Of a stretch of DNA of 64,000 bases, positions 34,650 to 46,789 are shown in pieces. The DNA lies in assembly GCF_022682495.2 (NCBI RefSeq), contig NC_071392.1:103220896-103284895 (forward strand), given 5' to 3'. Position 1 is the first letter of the stretch; the number at the start of each line of letters is the position of its first letter. The stretch is from Desmodus rotundus. Lineage: Eukaryota; Chordata; Mammalia; Chiroptera; Phyllostomidae. Both the position numbers and the translations under genes were made by a program. Under the pieces are notes generated by a model that was not told where the DNA came from, ran no database searches, and saw nothing but the letters and a program-made list of their open reading frames with translations.

Positions 34650-34860
34650 AGGCCCTCTCTCGGTTCAGCCACTTTGAATCTCTTACCAAGAAGAAGAAAA
34701 ATGGAGGCAGAATCCCTTGTGTCAGTTTTAATTGATTCCTTCGGCATCTGGAGAGAGGCTGGCACAAGGCCCGGGGACGTTGGAGCCCGGCAATTCATCA
34801 AAAATCGACCTATTGATGACTTGATCTGATGAAATAATTAGCTCCTGTTCTCCAGTCTCT
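34650..34860. promoter_or_regulatory. repeat-free AT/homeobox block (candidate enhancer)
   Basis: CAGTTTTAATTGATTCCTTC, GGCAATTCATCAAAAATCGA and GATGAAATAATTAGCTCCTG. A 191-codon open frame crosses it but has no protein-like character. Confidence 0.3.
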
Positions 34861-35059
34861 GGTCCCAGAGCTTTACTTTCACCCAGAGGAGGAGCAGCCT
34901 GGCCGGCTGGTGATAGCTGCCCGGGGGCGGCGGGGCAGGGGGTACGCTAAGAGGGCCAATACAGGTGTCAGGAACAGAGTCCCAGCTCCACCCGCCGTCT
35001 GGCCCAGGGTTCCCAAGGCAGGCTGCAGCCCCCAGCTGCCCTGGACCTTACACCACAGA

Positions 35060-35175
35060 GCCAAAAGACCCTTGGTGGGGGGTGGGGGGCACCTGGTGGC
35101 CTTCTGCTACTTCATGTGCCACATAAGGAGACTAGGGCTGGGAGGGAGACTCAGGAACTTGCCCAGAGACCCGCT
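35060..35175 (-). mobile_element. MIR fragment, antisense
   Basis: CCACATAAGGAGACTAGGGC then CTCAGGAACTTGCCCAGAGA. Confidence 0.5.
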
Positions 35176-35194
35176 TCTAGGAGATTCTGGTTGA

Positions 35195-35410
35195 GCAGGC
35201 TGGCTCCACCCAGACTCGGTCTCCACCACTCACTGAGACATGTGATCGTGAGAGAGTTTTTCACTCTCTGGGCCTCAGCTTCCTCATCCGTAGAACGGGT
35301 ATAATACTGTGGATGGATGGATGTGCGGGTGAAATAAGTCCATGCGAGTGAAATGCCCAGAGCAGGCGGGAGCTTTGCAAGCTCTCGGTAAGCCTTTGCT
35401 GTTATTGTTC
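35195..35410 (+). mobile_element. MIR SINE, sense
   Basis: CACTCTCTGGGCCTCAGCTT, CCTCATCCGTAGAACGGGTA and GTAAGCCTTTGCTGTTATTG. Confidence 0.8.
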
Positions 35411-36053
35411 CTGGAGTAGGAGAGTTGCTATTTGTAGGGCATCTCTTCGCAGTCCTCTGGGTATTCCGTCCCTCGACGGCTACCTGAAGGGACATGAATG
35501 CATTTTTGTGGATGTGCAAAGCATGAAGCATCCCGGTGTGTTTCCCCAGGGGGACATGGGCCGATAAACCCCACGATCTGAGGACCCTGTGGTCTGGGGT
35601 CACTCAGGGGCCCGTTCACTGGCCAGAGCTTGTCTGCTTTTCAAACCTCCAAAGCCTCCCTGACCTCCAGGAGAGGTGGTGCTAACACGCTCCCTGCTGA
35701 TCTGCCCTGAAGAGAGAGAGGGCAAGTTCAAGAACAGGTGAGCACAGGGCTTGGAGCCTTCACCACGAACTAGGTGCTGTCAGACTGAGTAACACCGTGT
35801 CTGTCCGTCCGTTTTCTTTGACTTTATTTGTGTGGTTGGTTCTGCAGGGAAGGTTTGCTGGTTTTCCGTGTATCCCTGGACCCAACGTTTCCTTTTTCAG
35901 AAACCTGTATTTGTGTTTTTGTTTTCAAATGAGGTCATTTAAAGAAGCGCATATAAGGAAAGGGTTGTGGCTAGGAGGCAGAAGTTGGGACTGGGGCGCC
36001 CGCATGGAAGGAGCTGGGAACCGTGAGTGCAGGGGTAAGGGGCCCACACTGAG

Positions 36054-36054
<1 letters not shown>

Positions 36055-36099
<45 letters not shown>
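36055..36099 (+). repeat. 45-bp G homopolymer
   Basis: An unbroken run of 45 G between GGCCCACACTGAGC and CCGCAGAGG. It is by far the longest homopolymer in the window; the length in the assembly may not be reliable. Confidence 0.9.
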
Positions 36100-36101
<2 letters not shown>

Positions 36102-36104
36102 GCA

Positions 36105-36240
36105 GAGGCCAAACCCTGTCTCTGCCGTTCTCCCTCTGGGTGATCTCAGGACAGGGATTAGGCCTCCGTCATCCTCAGCTGTAGAAGGGGGTGGTCCTAG
36201 CACCCGTGTGACAGGGCGGGTGTGGGGATTGCCCCAGATG
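36105..36240 (+). mobile_element. MIR fragment, sense
   Basis: GTCTCTGCCGTTCTCCCTCT, CCTCCGTCATCCTCAGCTGT. Confidence 0.5.
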
Positions 36241-36319
36241 CTGTGGACAGAGTGCCTGGCGCCAGACCCACCTGCAGGGAAGCTGATACTCTAGTGACGG
36301 TTCACACTGTCGGTCATAT

Positions 36320-36530
36320 GTTCCAGGTGGTGCCATGTGCCAGGCACCACCAGTCTCAGCCCTCCCTTACACCCATTTCATAGATGAGGACACTGAGGCA
36401 CAGAGGTGTTCAGTGACTTGCAGGGTCACCAGCAAGTAACTCCAAAGTCTCTGTTGTGGCCGTCACATGATGTGGCACAGAGCAGGTGCCCGGTACACAG
36501 CGAGTGCAGGGTTCAGGCTGCCGAGAGGTA
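36320..36530 (-). mobile_element. MIR SINE, antisense
   Basis: ATTTCATAGATGAGGACACT, GAGGCACAGAGGTGTTCAGT and ACTTGCAGGGTCACCAGCAA. Confidence 0.8.
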
Positions 36531-37284
36531 CATGTCTCAACCGACTCTGGGGTTGAAGGTGGAAGTCGGCGCTTGCCCTCCAGTCCCCTGAAGTTCACGG
36601 TTCTCTGTCAGCTCCCCTGAGAACGTGACTCTCCTCTTGTCTCTCTGCACAGACGTCCTGTGTGGGGCCTGCCCTCTGCTCCCAGCCTCCCCTAGGGAGA
36701 GGGGATTGAAGGCTCTGTTTTCTGAGACTGGGTGGGGGTAAGGGAGCAGACAGGAATGATGCAACTCCCAGGAACTAGAGAGGGAGAGGAGGCATGACTA
36801 CCCCAAGCGTGAAGGGGCAAGAGGACGGACTGGTGCCCAGAAATGGGGGAGAACTAGAGCTGGGAGGGCCCAGACTGGAACTGAGGCCAGACTGGAGAGA
36901 CAAAGGGACTGGGAGCCACTGCATGCGGAGAGGGAGCAAGGAGAGCCAGTGTGCTGACTGGCTGCCTGCGCCTGCCCTGCAGCCTCCCAGCAGGCCCTCC
37001 ACAGGCAGAACCAGCAGGAAGCCAGAGATGCCTTCTGCAGAGCTCTGCTTCCTGGGGTACAGAGGATGGAGCACGGATCAGGACACATGAGCCGCTCACC
37101 CTTCCTGGGGTCTTTTCCACGGTAGCAGGCCCAGAGAATTCAGAGTGGCCAGCTCCTCCTTGGTGACTCAGGAGGGGTGATGGGGAGGTGTCGCTGGTGA
37201 GGCCTCTGAGCCTCTGTAGCCAGGTTGTGCAGCCCTGCCGAGCCCAGCGCCCCTCACTCTGCAGAACTCAGGGACCACAACAAG

Positions 37285-37960
37285 ACGTCATCTCCTTTAT
37301 TTATGCGAATATGTCTTTGGCACCTGCCCTATGCTAGGCACGCTGTGATTAACACAGGCCCGCTTCTGTCCTCATGGAGCCAACCCTCCAGTGGGGAGAA
37401 GTGGGCGGTAAATCAGACAGTTGCAGGCTGCAGTAGGGGTTATGCGGGAAATACAACAGGTTATAAAACACAGAGAATGCCCGGGGTGCGGGCATATGTA
37501 AACAGGTGTCGCTGCAGCCTCTCTGAGAAGCTGACATTTGTGCCAGGACTTGTCAAAGGTGAATGAGCCCATCATACAGAATTCGGGGAAAGACTCCTCC
37601 AAGTTTAAGGAAGAGCAAGTGCAAAGGCCCTGGGGCAGGAACAAATAAGCTAGACTTATTCCAGCAACAGAAGGAAGCCAGTGGGGCTGGAGAGCAGTTG
37701 GGAGGAAGGTGGAGAGGTTGTGGGCAGGGGCCAGGTCCGAGGCCCTGGTGACCCTAGTAGGGAATTTGCATCATTCCCCTAAGCCAGGAGAAGCCAGGGG
37801 AGGGTCTGAGCAGGTGAGTGACAGGGCTGGGGCTAAGGTGAGATGAGTACCTTGCACTTGTGCCACCTGGAGTGAGTGCTCCTTTAATTTTGTGCGCTAA
37901 GCACATCGCCGAGTGGTATGAACTGGTCTGAATTTTAGGAAGTTCATGCTGGCTGCCCTG
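37285..37960 (-). mobile_element. L2 3' region, antisense
   Basis: CCTATGCTAGGCACGCTGTG, GTCCTCATGGAGCCAACCCT and GAGCAAGTGCAAAGGCCCTG. Confidence 0.8.
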
Positions 37961-38599
37961 GGGAATGGAAGGAGGCAGTGTTGGGGGCGGGGGGAGTCCG
38001 TAAGAGGCTTTAGTGGTCCCTAGGAGAGATGATGAAGGCAGCACATTCCCCTCTGTGGAAACTGGGGCCCTCGCCGAGTTCCCTGATCTTTGACTTGGGG
38101 TGGGGCTCCCCGTGGTCCTTCAAGGTCACAAGAACGGTGACTCAGCCTGACTTCAATGAGTTCAGTTTCCTCTCAACACGTCTGTTTGCTCACTCCTTCT
38201 CTCTCTCTCCTCTTAAATAAATGAGACCGAAAGTCTATATCTGGACCAGACTTGAAGGCTCATTTCCTCGAGAAGTAGAAAAATGACCGCAGAGACCCAA
38301 GAGCAGAGCGAGAGCAGAGACCCGCCCCAGCCGAGCGCTGCCCTCCCGCCTCCCTCCCCGACCTTTGCCTGCCACCTGATCTGGGGTCGAGTGGGGTGGG
38401 GGGATGACCCAGGTCACAGTGGAATGTGACTGTTCTTCCTCCTCAGAGTTTCAGCCCTGAAGTGTCTCTTCTGTCATTTTCCTTATTCGACCACTTAAAA
38501 CTAACATGAAGAACTCACCCAGCTCCGGGGGCTGTTGGCAGGCAGCCTTCACACACATCCCCAACGGGCTGGGTCTTTGTAGTAGCCATGTCTCCCCAT

Positions 38600-38680
38600 G
38601 TTCCCGCCGACTGATGGATGGGGAAACCGAGCTGGTGAGTGATGGAGCCAGGACTGAAACACAGGAGGCATCCCGCCGAG
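38600..38680 (-). mobile_element. MIR fragment, antisense
   Basis: GATGGGGAAACCGAGCTGGT then GGAGCCAGGACTGAAACACA. Confidence 0.5.
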
Positions 38681-39183
38681 AGCGGACGCCATTCCTGCCC
38701 TGCCGTCTGGACCCCCTGCCTGAGCCCCACGCTGGCTCCAGCAAGGCTGCAGCTTTGCCTCCCCTCTGCATCATCCCCCACGGGGCCTGTAGAGAGGGGG
38801 TGACCCGGGAATATCTGCTCCCCCCAAAGCTGGCTGCTTCCTTTTCTTTCTCTGGGGGTGATTTGTCTGTCAGAGTGGCTCAGTGACAGGCTGATGTGAT
38901 CTGGGACTTGAGCGGCCACCAACCCATCCAGTGACTGCTCCCCGGTCCCGGGGACAAAGCCAGGTGCAGCAGTGGTCACAGAAGGCTTCCCTATCAGCCC
39001 GTGTTGCCTGAGCAGATTGCAAGTGCTTTTCTTGTCGCTTGACCTGAGTAGGATGTTTCAGCTGTCCCTGATCAGAGAAACTGTCACCGCCCTTGCCAGG
39101 GGCCACTGTGCCCGTCATTGTGTGAGTCCGAGCAGCCAGGCCTGTACATAGAGACTGACCTGATTCTTTCCCTGCTGCTTTAG

Positions 39184-39442
39184 ATCCGTGAGCAGTGAGA
39201 GAAAAGGGCAAAGAAGCGAGTCAGCCAGCTGCAACTCCAGACTCCTGCCTCCTGCCAGAAACATAAAATGGCCCGCCCCAGCCTCCTGCTGTGCCTGCTC
39301 TCCGCATCTGTTCTCCCTCTGCTCAGCGGGGGCTCCTCCTTCCTGTCGCACCACCGCCTGAAAGGCAGGTTTCAGAGGGACCGCAGGAACATCCGCCCCA
39401 ACATCATCCTGGTACTCACTGACGACCAGGACGTGGAGCTGG
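39184..39442 (+). other. SULF2: SULF2 exon 2 (leader plus start codon)
   Basis: The acceptor is a pyrimidine-rich stretch ending CTGCTTTAG at 39183. The donor is GAGCTGG|GTAAGC at 39442/39443. The first 84 nt are leader with no upstream ATG. The exon ends after base 1 of codon 59, matching the phase of exon 3. Confidence 0.93.
39268..39442 (+). CDS. SULF2: SULF2 coding exon, residues 1-59 (signal peptide and first active-site segment)
   Basis: Sulf-2 is secreted through the ER and Golgi and acts on heparan sulfate chains at the cell surface. The start at 39268 is in strong Kozak context (A at -3, G at +4). Residues 1 to about 24 form a signal peptide: short polar start, leucine-rich core, small residues before SSFLS. 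Residues about 28-40 are a basic segment ([13 protein letters not shown]) conserved in the Sulf family. Residues 43-50 (RPNIILVL) form the first beta-strand of the alkaline-phosphatase/sulfatase fold, followed by T-D52-D53-Q, whose aspartates bind the calcium ion. Codon 59 (Gly) is split across the intron. Near-identity to mammalian SULF2 beyond the variable signal peptide makes the assignment firm. Confidence 0.96.
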
Positions 39443-39694
39443 GTAAGCACCCCGGGTCAGCAGGGGGCACCTACCCGGGATCACGAGGGCCACCTGCTGA
39501 GACTAAGTCTCCTGCCTCCAGATGCTCATGCAGCCAGTAGAGTTCATTTCTAGGGGTTTAACCAAGTCCCAGGGGCTGCCCCACTCCTGTGGCTTCGCAG
39601 CTGGCTCCTCAAGGTTAGGGGTCTCCAGCCTTTTCCTAATGCAGAACCTTCCTGGGTTCCTCTAAGGTCTGAGGAAGAAGACGTGTTAAGACCA

Positions 39695-39900
39695 GTTTTT
39701 CATCTCATTTCTGTGGAGGACCTGCCATGTGTTCAGGAGGACCAGACAGTGCTCTAGGGCCCAGGACTCCGATAACGAGTAAGAAAGGCACGACGCCTGT
39801 TCTCAGGGAGTGAGGGAGGCACGTAATCCCTGCGAGTCCAAGTTCAAGTCAATGTGTAAAATAATCCTGAGAAATGCTCTCGTGCAATGGAAGGCGGCGC
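39695..39900 (-). mobile_element. L2 fragment, antisense
   Basis: GGACCTGCCATGTGTTCAGG then GACGCCTGTTCTCAGGGAGT; decayed. Confidence 0.5.
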
Positions 39901-40720
39901 GGGGTGGGATGGGGTGGCAGTTGGATTGTGCATCGGGGAGGGGCTGTCAGAGGAGGTGAGCCCTCCCCCTGCCGTGCATGTAAACACACACATCCACGTG
40001 CGGACCCCTGCTCCACACGGCAGGGGGCTCAGCTTTCCTTGGTGACATCCAGGGGCAGGAAGCTGTCCCCATTGGCAGTGACCTGACCCAGTTCCCAAAG
40101 ATGGTGCTTCAGGAGGAGGAGCCTGGTCATTGCTAGTCCTGAGCTGCCTCCCCACACAGCACTGTGGGCTCCAGGTAGAGCAGGTAAGGACAGAGGTGCT
40201 TGCCCGGGCGTAGCTCACTCACACTGTTGGCAGGCATGGCAGCCACTGCCAGCTGCGGTGCCCAAGGGCTTCCCCAGCTCAGGGCCTCCACACTTCCCCT
40301 TCACTTCCCACTCTAGCACCCCTGGACCGCATCCTTGGTTCACTGCGTAAAACATCCCGACTCCTCCCTGCCCTCCCGAGCCAGACCCTGGGCTCCTCCA
40401 CCCACGCTGTGGGTGCCTTCATTTGCATGAGGAGGAAACACCATAACTGAGGCCACCAAGAGGGAGGTCTCCAGAAAGTCTCGCTTGGCCTTCTGCTCCC
40501 CTGGCTCCCGCTGCAGCTCCATTTCCAGCTCACCTGTGAGGCTTTCTCAAAGGAGGACCCCTCCCTCTCCTCACCTGTGTCTTCTCCCTGTTGAATTGTC
40601 TGATTTTGTGGGAGACATTTCTCCACACTAAAACCCACACCAGCGCCCCCCTGTGGAATTACACCGCCAGCCGTAGATGCAAATGACATAAGTGATTTAA
40701 AACTTTCTAATTGCTACGGG

Positions 40721-40924
40721 TTTTTTTAAAGATTTTATTTATTTATTTTTAGAGAGAGGGGAGGGGAGGGAGAGAAACACCAATATCTGGTTGCCTCTCA
40801 CGTGCCCCCCCCCCCAGTTGGGGACCTGTCCCACAACCAGACATGTGCCCCAACTGGGAATCGAACCAGCGACCCCCCTGGTTTGCAGCCCATGCTAAAC
40901 CCACTGAGCCACACCAGCCAGGGC
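40721..40924 (-). mobile_element. Ves SINE (bat-specific), antisense
   Basis: The T-rich end at 40721 and terminal CCAGCCAGGGC show an antisense copy. The target duplication CTAATTGCTACG / CTAATTGCTATG lies at 40707-40718 and 40924-40935. Confidence 0.92.
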
Positions 40925-41254
40925 TAATTGCTATGTTTTTTAAAAAGTAAAAAGAAACTGGTGAAGTTCATTTTGATGACATATTTTATCTAACCCACTC
41001 CATCCAAGTTATTATCACCTCAACATGCAATCACCATAAGAAATCATTAACGAGATAGTTTGTGTCTTTTATATTGGTTTCAGAATCTGGCCTGTATTTT
41101 ACGCTTAGAACATATCTCAGGACTAGTCCACCTTTCCAGGGCCCAGGGGACATTTTCGGCTTATGGCCGCCATTCTGGACAGCACTCGAGCCCTGCACAT
41201 TTTCCTTCTCCTAGAAATTCGATTTCCCTTCTCACCATGAATACTAGTGTATAT

Positions 41255-41480
41255 TGTAAATATCTGGAGGGAAGCCTTCTAAGCAGCGGGAACAGCATGG
41301 GCAAAGGCCCTGAGGCACAAGACCAAGGAGACAGATGTGGCTGGAGCCTGGGAAAGGGAAGGAGGAAATGAGGCTGGAGAGAGAGGGTGGAGCCGGATCT
41401 TGGAGGCTGTCCGAGGCTGAGGTAAGGAGTGCCAGTAGTGACCTGGCGAGGGACTGGCCTTCAGCCTCGGCTCCCCCTCA
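41255..41480 (-). mobile_element. L2 fragment, antisense
   Basis: GGGAACAGCATGGGCAAAGG CCCTGAGGC motif followed by GATGTGGCTGGAGCCTGGGA. Confidence 0.65.
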
Positions 41481-42014
41481 GAGCACCACCCAATACCACT
41501 GGTGGCGATCCAGTTGAAGGGTTACGGGGTGAGCCTTTGCAACGCCGTGTAGGACTGTGCTGAAGAGCCAGCTTCGGGTCTACACCCTTTTCTGGATCCA
41601 TTATTAAAAACGTGAATCAGTCTTTTAACTGCCAAGCAAAGGTGATTTATATCAACCCAAGTCATTCCTTGTAATGATTTGTATTAATGATCACAGGTAT
41701 AGATTTTTCTCAGGGAGCTTATCAGTGCAAAAAGAATATGCAGCCAAGAGGTAAGCAGAGCCCAGAGCTTTTATTGGCAGTTTGACGCACACGACCCCTA
41801 TTTCCCAGCACTCTTTGGCCTGAGCCGCTTGATAACCACGGGGTGTCTACAGACCGTGGCCATAGGGAAGCCCGTGGTGTTTCTGGCAGAATTTTGCAGA
41901 CAGCAAGTGCAGGGAGCAGCTGGACCTCGGAGCACCGTTGTCTTGCCCCTGGGGCTCCTCAGGCTATTTGGATCATAGTTATGCCTGGGAATCCAGGCGC
42001 CCTGGACATTCACG

Positions 42015-42520
42015 CGTGCATCCCACGGATATTTATGAAGCATCTACGTTGTGCAGTGCACTGTCCCAGGAGGCTGGGTAAGGATCGCTCCAGGTAGAGA
42101 AAATAGAAAAGGCAAAGATCCTGAGTTAGAAATGAGCTTGGTGGTTGGGGACAGAAAGGGTGCCTGTGAGCCCGAATGGAGGGGAGACCAGAGGCCAGAA
42201 GTCAACTGGGACCAGGTCGTGGGGGACCTTGTGGGCATGGTGAGGGTTTTTGAGTTTTATTCTTAGTGAAAGAGATGTAGATCGGGGGGTGGGGGGTATG
42301 ACCTACCTTAGGTTTCGGTAGCATCCCTCTGACTGTTAGGTTGAAATTAGATCGCAGAGAACAGGAGCAGAGACAGGGACGCCCGTTTGGAAGCCAGTGG
42401 CATGACTGGGCAGGTGACAATGGAGGCTGGGAGCAGAGCAGAAGGGGAAAGACTGTGAAGAAGGGGTTGCAGGTGGGGGGTAAGGAAAAGAGGACTTCAG
42501 GGTGACTCGTAAATATCCAG
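42015..42520 (-). mobile_element. L2 region, antisense
   Basis: ATATTTATGAAGCATCTACG opens the inverted L2; GGGGGACCTTGTGGGCATGG and GGATGACT-like CAGGGTGACTCGTAAATATC continue it. Confidence 0.65.
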
Positions 42521-42734
42521 CCTGAACCCGGGGAAGTAATCGAACACCCATTTGTAGAAACAGCACATTTTGGCTGCAGCAGCGGGATCTAATCATGTCA
42601 CAATCTGATTGTAAGTTTGCGTCTGTGACTCACCAATCAAACCAAGAGAATATGCAAGTGGAGGAGAAGTTGCTGTGGGTGTGATGAGGACCCAGGAGAG
42701 AGAAGAGCAGAGGAAGTCATGGCTTACTTCAAGT

Positions 42735-42885
42735 ACACAGATTCACTCTCTTCGTTTTTAGAGACGAAGAGACTGAGGCACAGAGAAATGAAGGTACTTG
42801 TCCAAGGTCACACAGCTAGAACGTGGCTGAACAGGATTTGAACCCAAAGCCCGCAGTCTTAAGCACTGCTCTGCTTATTAACCAG
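42735..42885 (-). mobile_element. MIR SINE, antisense
   Basis: GAAGAGACTGAGGCACAGAG, CCAAGGTCACACAGCTAGAA and GGATTTGAACCCAAAGCCCG. Confidence 0.88.
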
Positions 42886-43254
42886 CCCTCTGGGAGGGCT
42901 GTTGTTTCTAGATGTTAGTGTGTGTGTTAGTTTTCACTGGTACAAGTACTGTTGCCGGAAATGTCTTTATGCACGCGTCTTTGCACACACCAAGATAAAA
43001 AGTGTTTCTGAAAGGTACATTCCAGGAAGTGGATATGGTGGGTGGGGAGTTTAGAGCCCTCTTGTCCTGTGGCATCTGTCAGTCCCCACCCCTCAGCACT
43101 AACTTGCATAGATCGGCGCCTGCATGCCTTCCCTTCCCCCTAGCGAGCCAGCCTTCCAATGGCAGAACCGGCGGTGGGAGGAGGCTGCCTTTCTTTCAGG
43201 AGGTGAGGGGTGGGAAGGTGGCAGTGGGGGGCTGGGGGAGGAAGGGCTTTTTAT

Positions 43255-43510
43255 AAACCACTAGACAGACCCAGATCAATAATGCATGTTCCCAGAAAGG
43301 CCAGCACATTATCTCCCAGTCCACGACAACGGGCACACAGAGGGCGGTCCTAAAAAATTCATCATCTGCTATTTTCTGCCCATCCGTGTGTCAGTTCTGA
43401 TGTTCTCGGGGCTGGAGACTTCGCCCCTAAGATAATGCCAGGCTTTCTTCCAGTCCCAGGATGGAAACCAGCCCTCGATCCTAATTAGGGTCTGGTTGGG
43501 GGAACTGGTA
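43255..43510. promoter_or_regulatory. repeat-free block in intron 2 (candidate enhancer)
   Basis: GATCAATAATGCATGTTCCC, AAATTCATCATCTGCTATTT and CGATCCTAATTAGGGTCTGG stand in DNA with no repeat match. Confidence 0.3.
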
Positions 43511-44374
43511 TGGGACACAGCCCAGAAGAAGGGCCCCTCATCTGGTTTCCTAATTGCAAGGTGGTGTGGGGGGGGAGAGGTGTAGGTTCATTTTTCCTTT
43601 CTCTCCCTGCCTTTGACACACCTCCCTGAGTTGTCACCCAGAAGCATCAAATGCCCAGGGGAACTGGTCCCAGGGCATAGTAGTCAATAAGTGGCCTCAA
43701 TCATCAATACGTGTTCAAAGCCATTAGGAAAATGCCTGGATTTGGGTGACCTCAGAGACCCCCATGGTCTCAGCTGGGCTTCTTCGCCAGTAGGTAGGAG
43801 AGGAAGAAGCACACGGAAGCCAAGGTCTTGTTCACGTGTGTCCTTGGGTCAGAGAGCCCATGACCCTGGGGACTGTGCCAGGACTTAGTGGTTTGGTCCA
43901 ATCCAGACAAACCTGCGGTGACCTTGGGGACTCAGGCAGGCTCTAAAACCCAAAGGTGAGAGAGGCTGGTCCAAGCCCGGAGCAAGGGAGGTTCTGCAGC
44001 CTCCCAGTGCTATCTGTTCTATTTGAAATTTTCTTCGAGAAACCAGACTTACTCTTTTGAGACTTCAATATTATTTTAAAAGGAAGCTCTAAATTATGAC
44101 TGTAAATGAAAAACCAGGATCCATAGCCCTTGGGGAAAGGTCACTGCCAAACCCAGTACAACGAACACAGCAATGCTTTCACATTTTGGCAAGATGTTGC
44201 CTCCCACAAGGCTGGCCTGAGGACTGGGAGAGGGGAGGAGGGGCAAGTTTCTAAAGGAAAAGGCAAGAGCTGGGGCCAGAAAAGACAGGAGGACAGGTGT
44301 GTAAAGTCCAGGTGACGCCCACGTCTCCTTCAGTAGGCTCTCTGGAACAGGGCACCCAGAGGGTGGACCAGACT

Positions 44375-45150
44375 CATTCATTCACAGGTCTTCGTTGGAC
44401 ACCTACAACCCAGCAGCAGCCAAAGTAGGCAAAACCTCTGTTCTTCTGGAGCTAGCGCTCTAGTGCAAGGGTTAATAAAAACTGTACACTCAAGTGTATA
44501 GCACATGAGATAGTAAAAGTGGTGAGAAGAAGAAAGCAAGGAAGGGGAGTCAGCAAGGAGAGGGATGGGGAAAGGGAGGGCTGTGATTTTATGGAGGGTA
44601 GCCTCACTGGGAAGGCACAGAAGGTAAGGGAGCCAGGCAAAGGGATTCCCCTGGGGGAGAGTATTCCAGGCAGAGGGAACAGTGGGTACAAAGGCCCTGA
44701 GGCAGAAGCAGTCCAGCAGACTCACAGAGTAGCCGAGGGGCCTGAGTGGCAGAGCACTGTGAGCCAGGGGACAGGAGGAGGTGAGGTCAGAGAGGTGACG
44801 GGTGCTGGGGGGAGGCCCCACACAGGGCCTTTGGACCAGGGAGAGGACTGCAGGTTCTGAGCGAGCTGGACACCAGTAGACAACACGGAGCAGAGAAAGA
44901 ACATCATCTGACTTATGTCTTGAGTCTTCTGGCTACTGTCTATAAAGAGTAGACTAAAGGGGGGTAATAAGAGTGAGGACCCCAGTGAGGCGTCTGCGGC
45001 AACGATCCAGGCAGGAGATGAGGGAGGCTCAGACCAGAGAGGGGAAGAGGAGTCGGATTCTGCACATACTTAGAGGGTGGAGCTGATAAGATGTACTGGT
45101 GCATGTGATGTGGAGTGGGAGAAACGCGTCCAGAATAACTCCAAGATGCC
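44375..45150 (-). mobile_element. L2 3' region, antisense, long
   Basis: TTCATTCACAGGTCTTCGTT, GAGAGTATTCCAGGCAGAGG, ACAAAGGCCCTGAGGCAGAA and AACGATCCAGGCAGGAGATG occur in order over about 780 bp. Confidence 0.85.
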
Positions 45151-45875
45151 GATCTAAACATCTGCAAGGACGGAGTTTCTGTTTGTGGAGACAGGAAAGC
45201 GGAGGTCGGGTCCTGGGAAAGTGCAGACACCTGCGAACCGCCGCGAGGCGCTTGTCCAGGGAAGAGCCCGGGCCTGCGTGGGCCTGGGGGGCAGGGGGAG
45301 GAGAGCACGCACACATTTGCCCGTTGGGGCTTTACCAGGTCCGAGATTCTCACTAGAGTCTCAGAGAGGCCTATGACCCTAAAAATTGCAGGCCCCAGGG
45401 GGGAGGGCTGCTTGTAGCAGACAGAGGCTTTTGAGAGAAGGGCCTGGGAGGGTTTCTGGCCAGGCCCTGGTTTTCAGCTTTCCATCTGTGAACGCAAGGA
45501 AACCACACCCTGGGCTGCAGACTAATATCCAGAAATCAATTCTAAATTGCAGGCTCGGGTGCTTTGCACGGGCCAAGTGGCTGAAAGCCCAGGACAGTGT
45601 GCCCGGATTCCGGACACCAGATTGGTGCTGTCTTCCAACTCGGCCTCCCTGGGATATCCACTCCTGACATTCCCGCCGCTGCTCAACAGAGTTAGAAAAA
45701 CATGTAGATGCAGGTTATCTCAGGAAGAAGGGAGGCTCGCTTGGACCCGCCCTGGTGTTCAACTTGCCAAGCGCATTCCTGCTAGACTCTTTTTTCAGTT
45801 CAGCAATACTCGGGGAATCCCTGAAATTCTGGAAGCTAAGTATATCGGGATTAAGTTTGCCTACATGTAAAAGAA

Positions 45876-46284
45876 AATAGAAAATAGCAGCCACTTAAGC
45901 AAGATAGAATTTTGCTTCCCACCCACATAAAAAATATTTGGAAGCTGGCAGTCCAAGGCAGGCACAGTGGCTTCAAGGTTATCAGAGACCAAAGCTCCTT
46001 CTCTACCTTTCTGGTCTACCATGCTTATTGCAAGGCTCCCATCTTCAAGGTCTCCTTGTGATTCACAATGGCTGCCTAAGTTCCATCTATCACAGCCATA
46101 TTCCAGGCAGTAAAAAGGAAGAAGCAGAAGGGCAAAAGGATGGACCTTCAAGTTAAGATCATTCCTTTTAAGGACCTTATGCCAGACAATCACATACAAA
46201 ACAGACAGAGCTTATTTCCTTAACCACACCATCTCAGCAAGAAATGTGGGGTACACTCAAATTTGAGTTATTCAAGGAAGGTGT
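45876..46284. repeat. ~400-bp interspersed repeat, copy A
   Basis: It aligns with 48353-48750 in the same orientation at about 96% apart from three small gaps. It belongs to an old mammalian repeat family whose name I could not settle. No terminal inverted repeats are visible. Confidence 0.8.
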
Positions 46285-46789
46285 TTTTTGTTTGTTTTTG
46301 CTGAGGTGCAAGCAAATGTAGGGAAACAACTAGTGATGGAGTGACACCCAAGGTGAGTTAGCAACCGTGAGGTCATTCCCACCCGAGACCAAGAGGAGCA
46401 AATGGCTACTGGGAACCAGAGACAGAAAGGGCCACCCAACAGGAGTTGTCACCTCTGGTGACACCACAGGGAAGGAGATGGAGGGATCTATACCCCAACC
46501 TTGGTTCACCTTTCACTGACCTACTAGGCACTGCATTGGCCAAACCCAGCCCAAAGCCAGAGAGTTGAGTGGCGCGTGGGTGCAGCTCCTCCTGGTCAGC
46601 TCCCTGGGCTGGGGAGCTGGGCAGAGGGAGTCTCTGGAGGCCAGAGAGGACCACTCCCACGCATGACCACAAAGGAGTCTGAAAAATGTGGTCTCCTAGC
46701 TAAGTGCATTCAAGATCAAAATCAGGATGTGTTGAAAAGAAAAGGAAGCAGATAGATACTGGTGGGCAACCCAGGGTCTTGGCCACAGG

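Larger units (their letters stand above)
8215..39183 (+). other. SULF2: SULF2 intron 1
   Basis: The intron begins GTGAGT (8215) and ends TTTAG (39183). It is about 31 kb and separates the CpG-island leader exon from the start-codon exon. It holds the endogenous retrovirus, many L2/MIR copies, a 45-G homopolymer and several repeat-poor blocks that may be enhancers. No additional coding gene was found in it. Confidence 0.85.

Noticed and set aside
34254..34829. 191-codon plus-strand open frame in intron 1
   Set aside because: No recognisable domain, crosses a repeat-poor AT block, no splice or promoter support.
38515..38979. 154- and 126-codon frames on opposite strands just before exon 2
   Set aside because: Overlapping frames in GC-rich intron sequence, no motifs; the real acceptor is at 39183.
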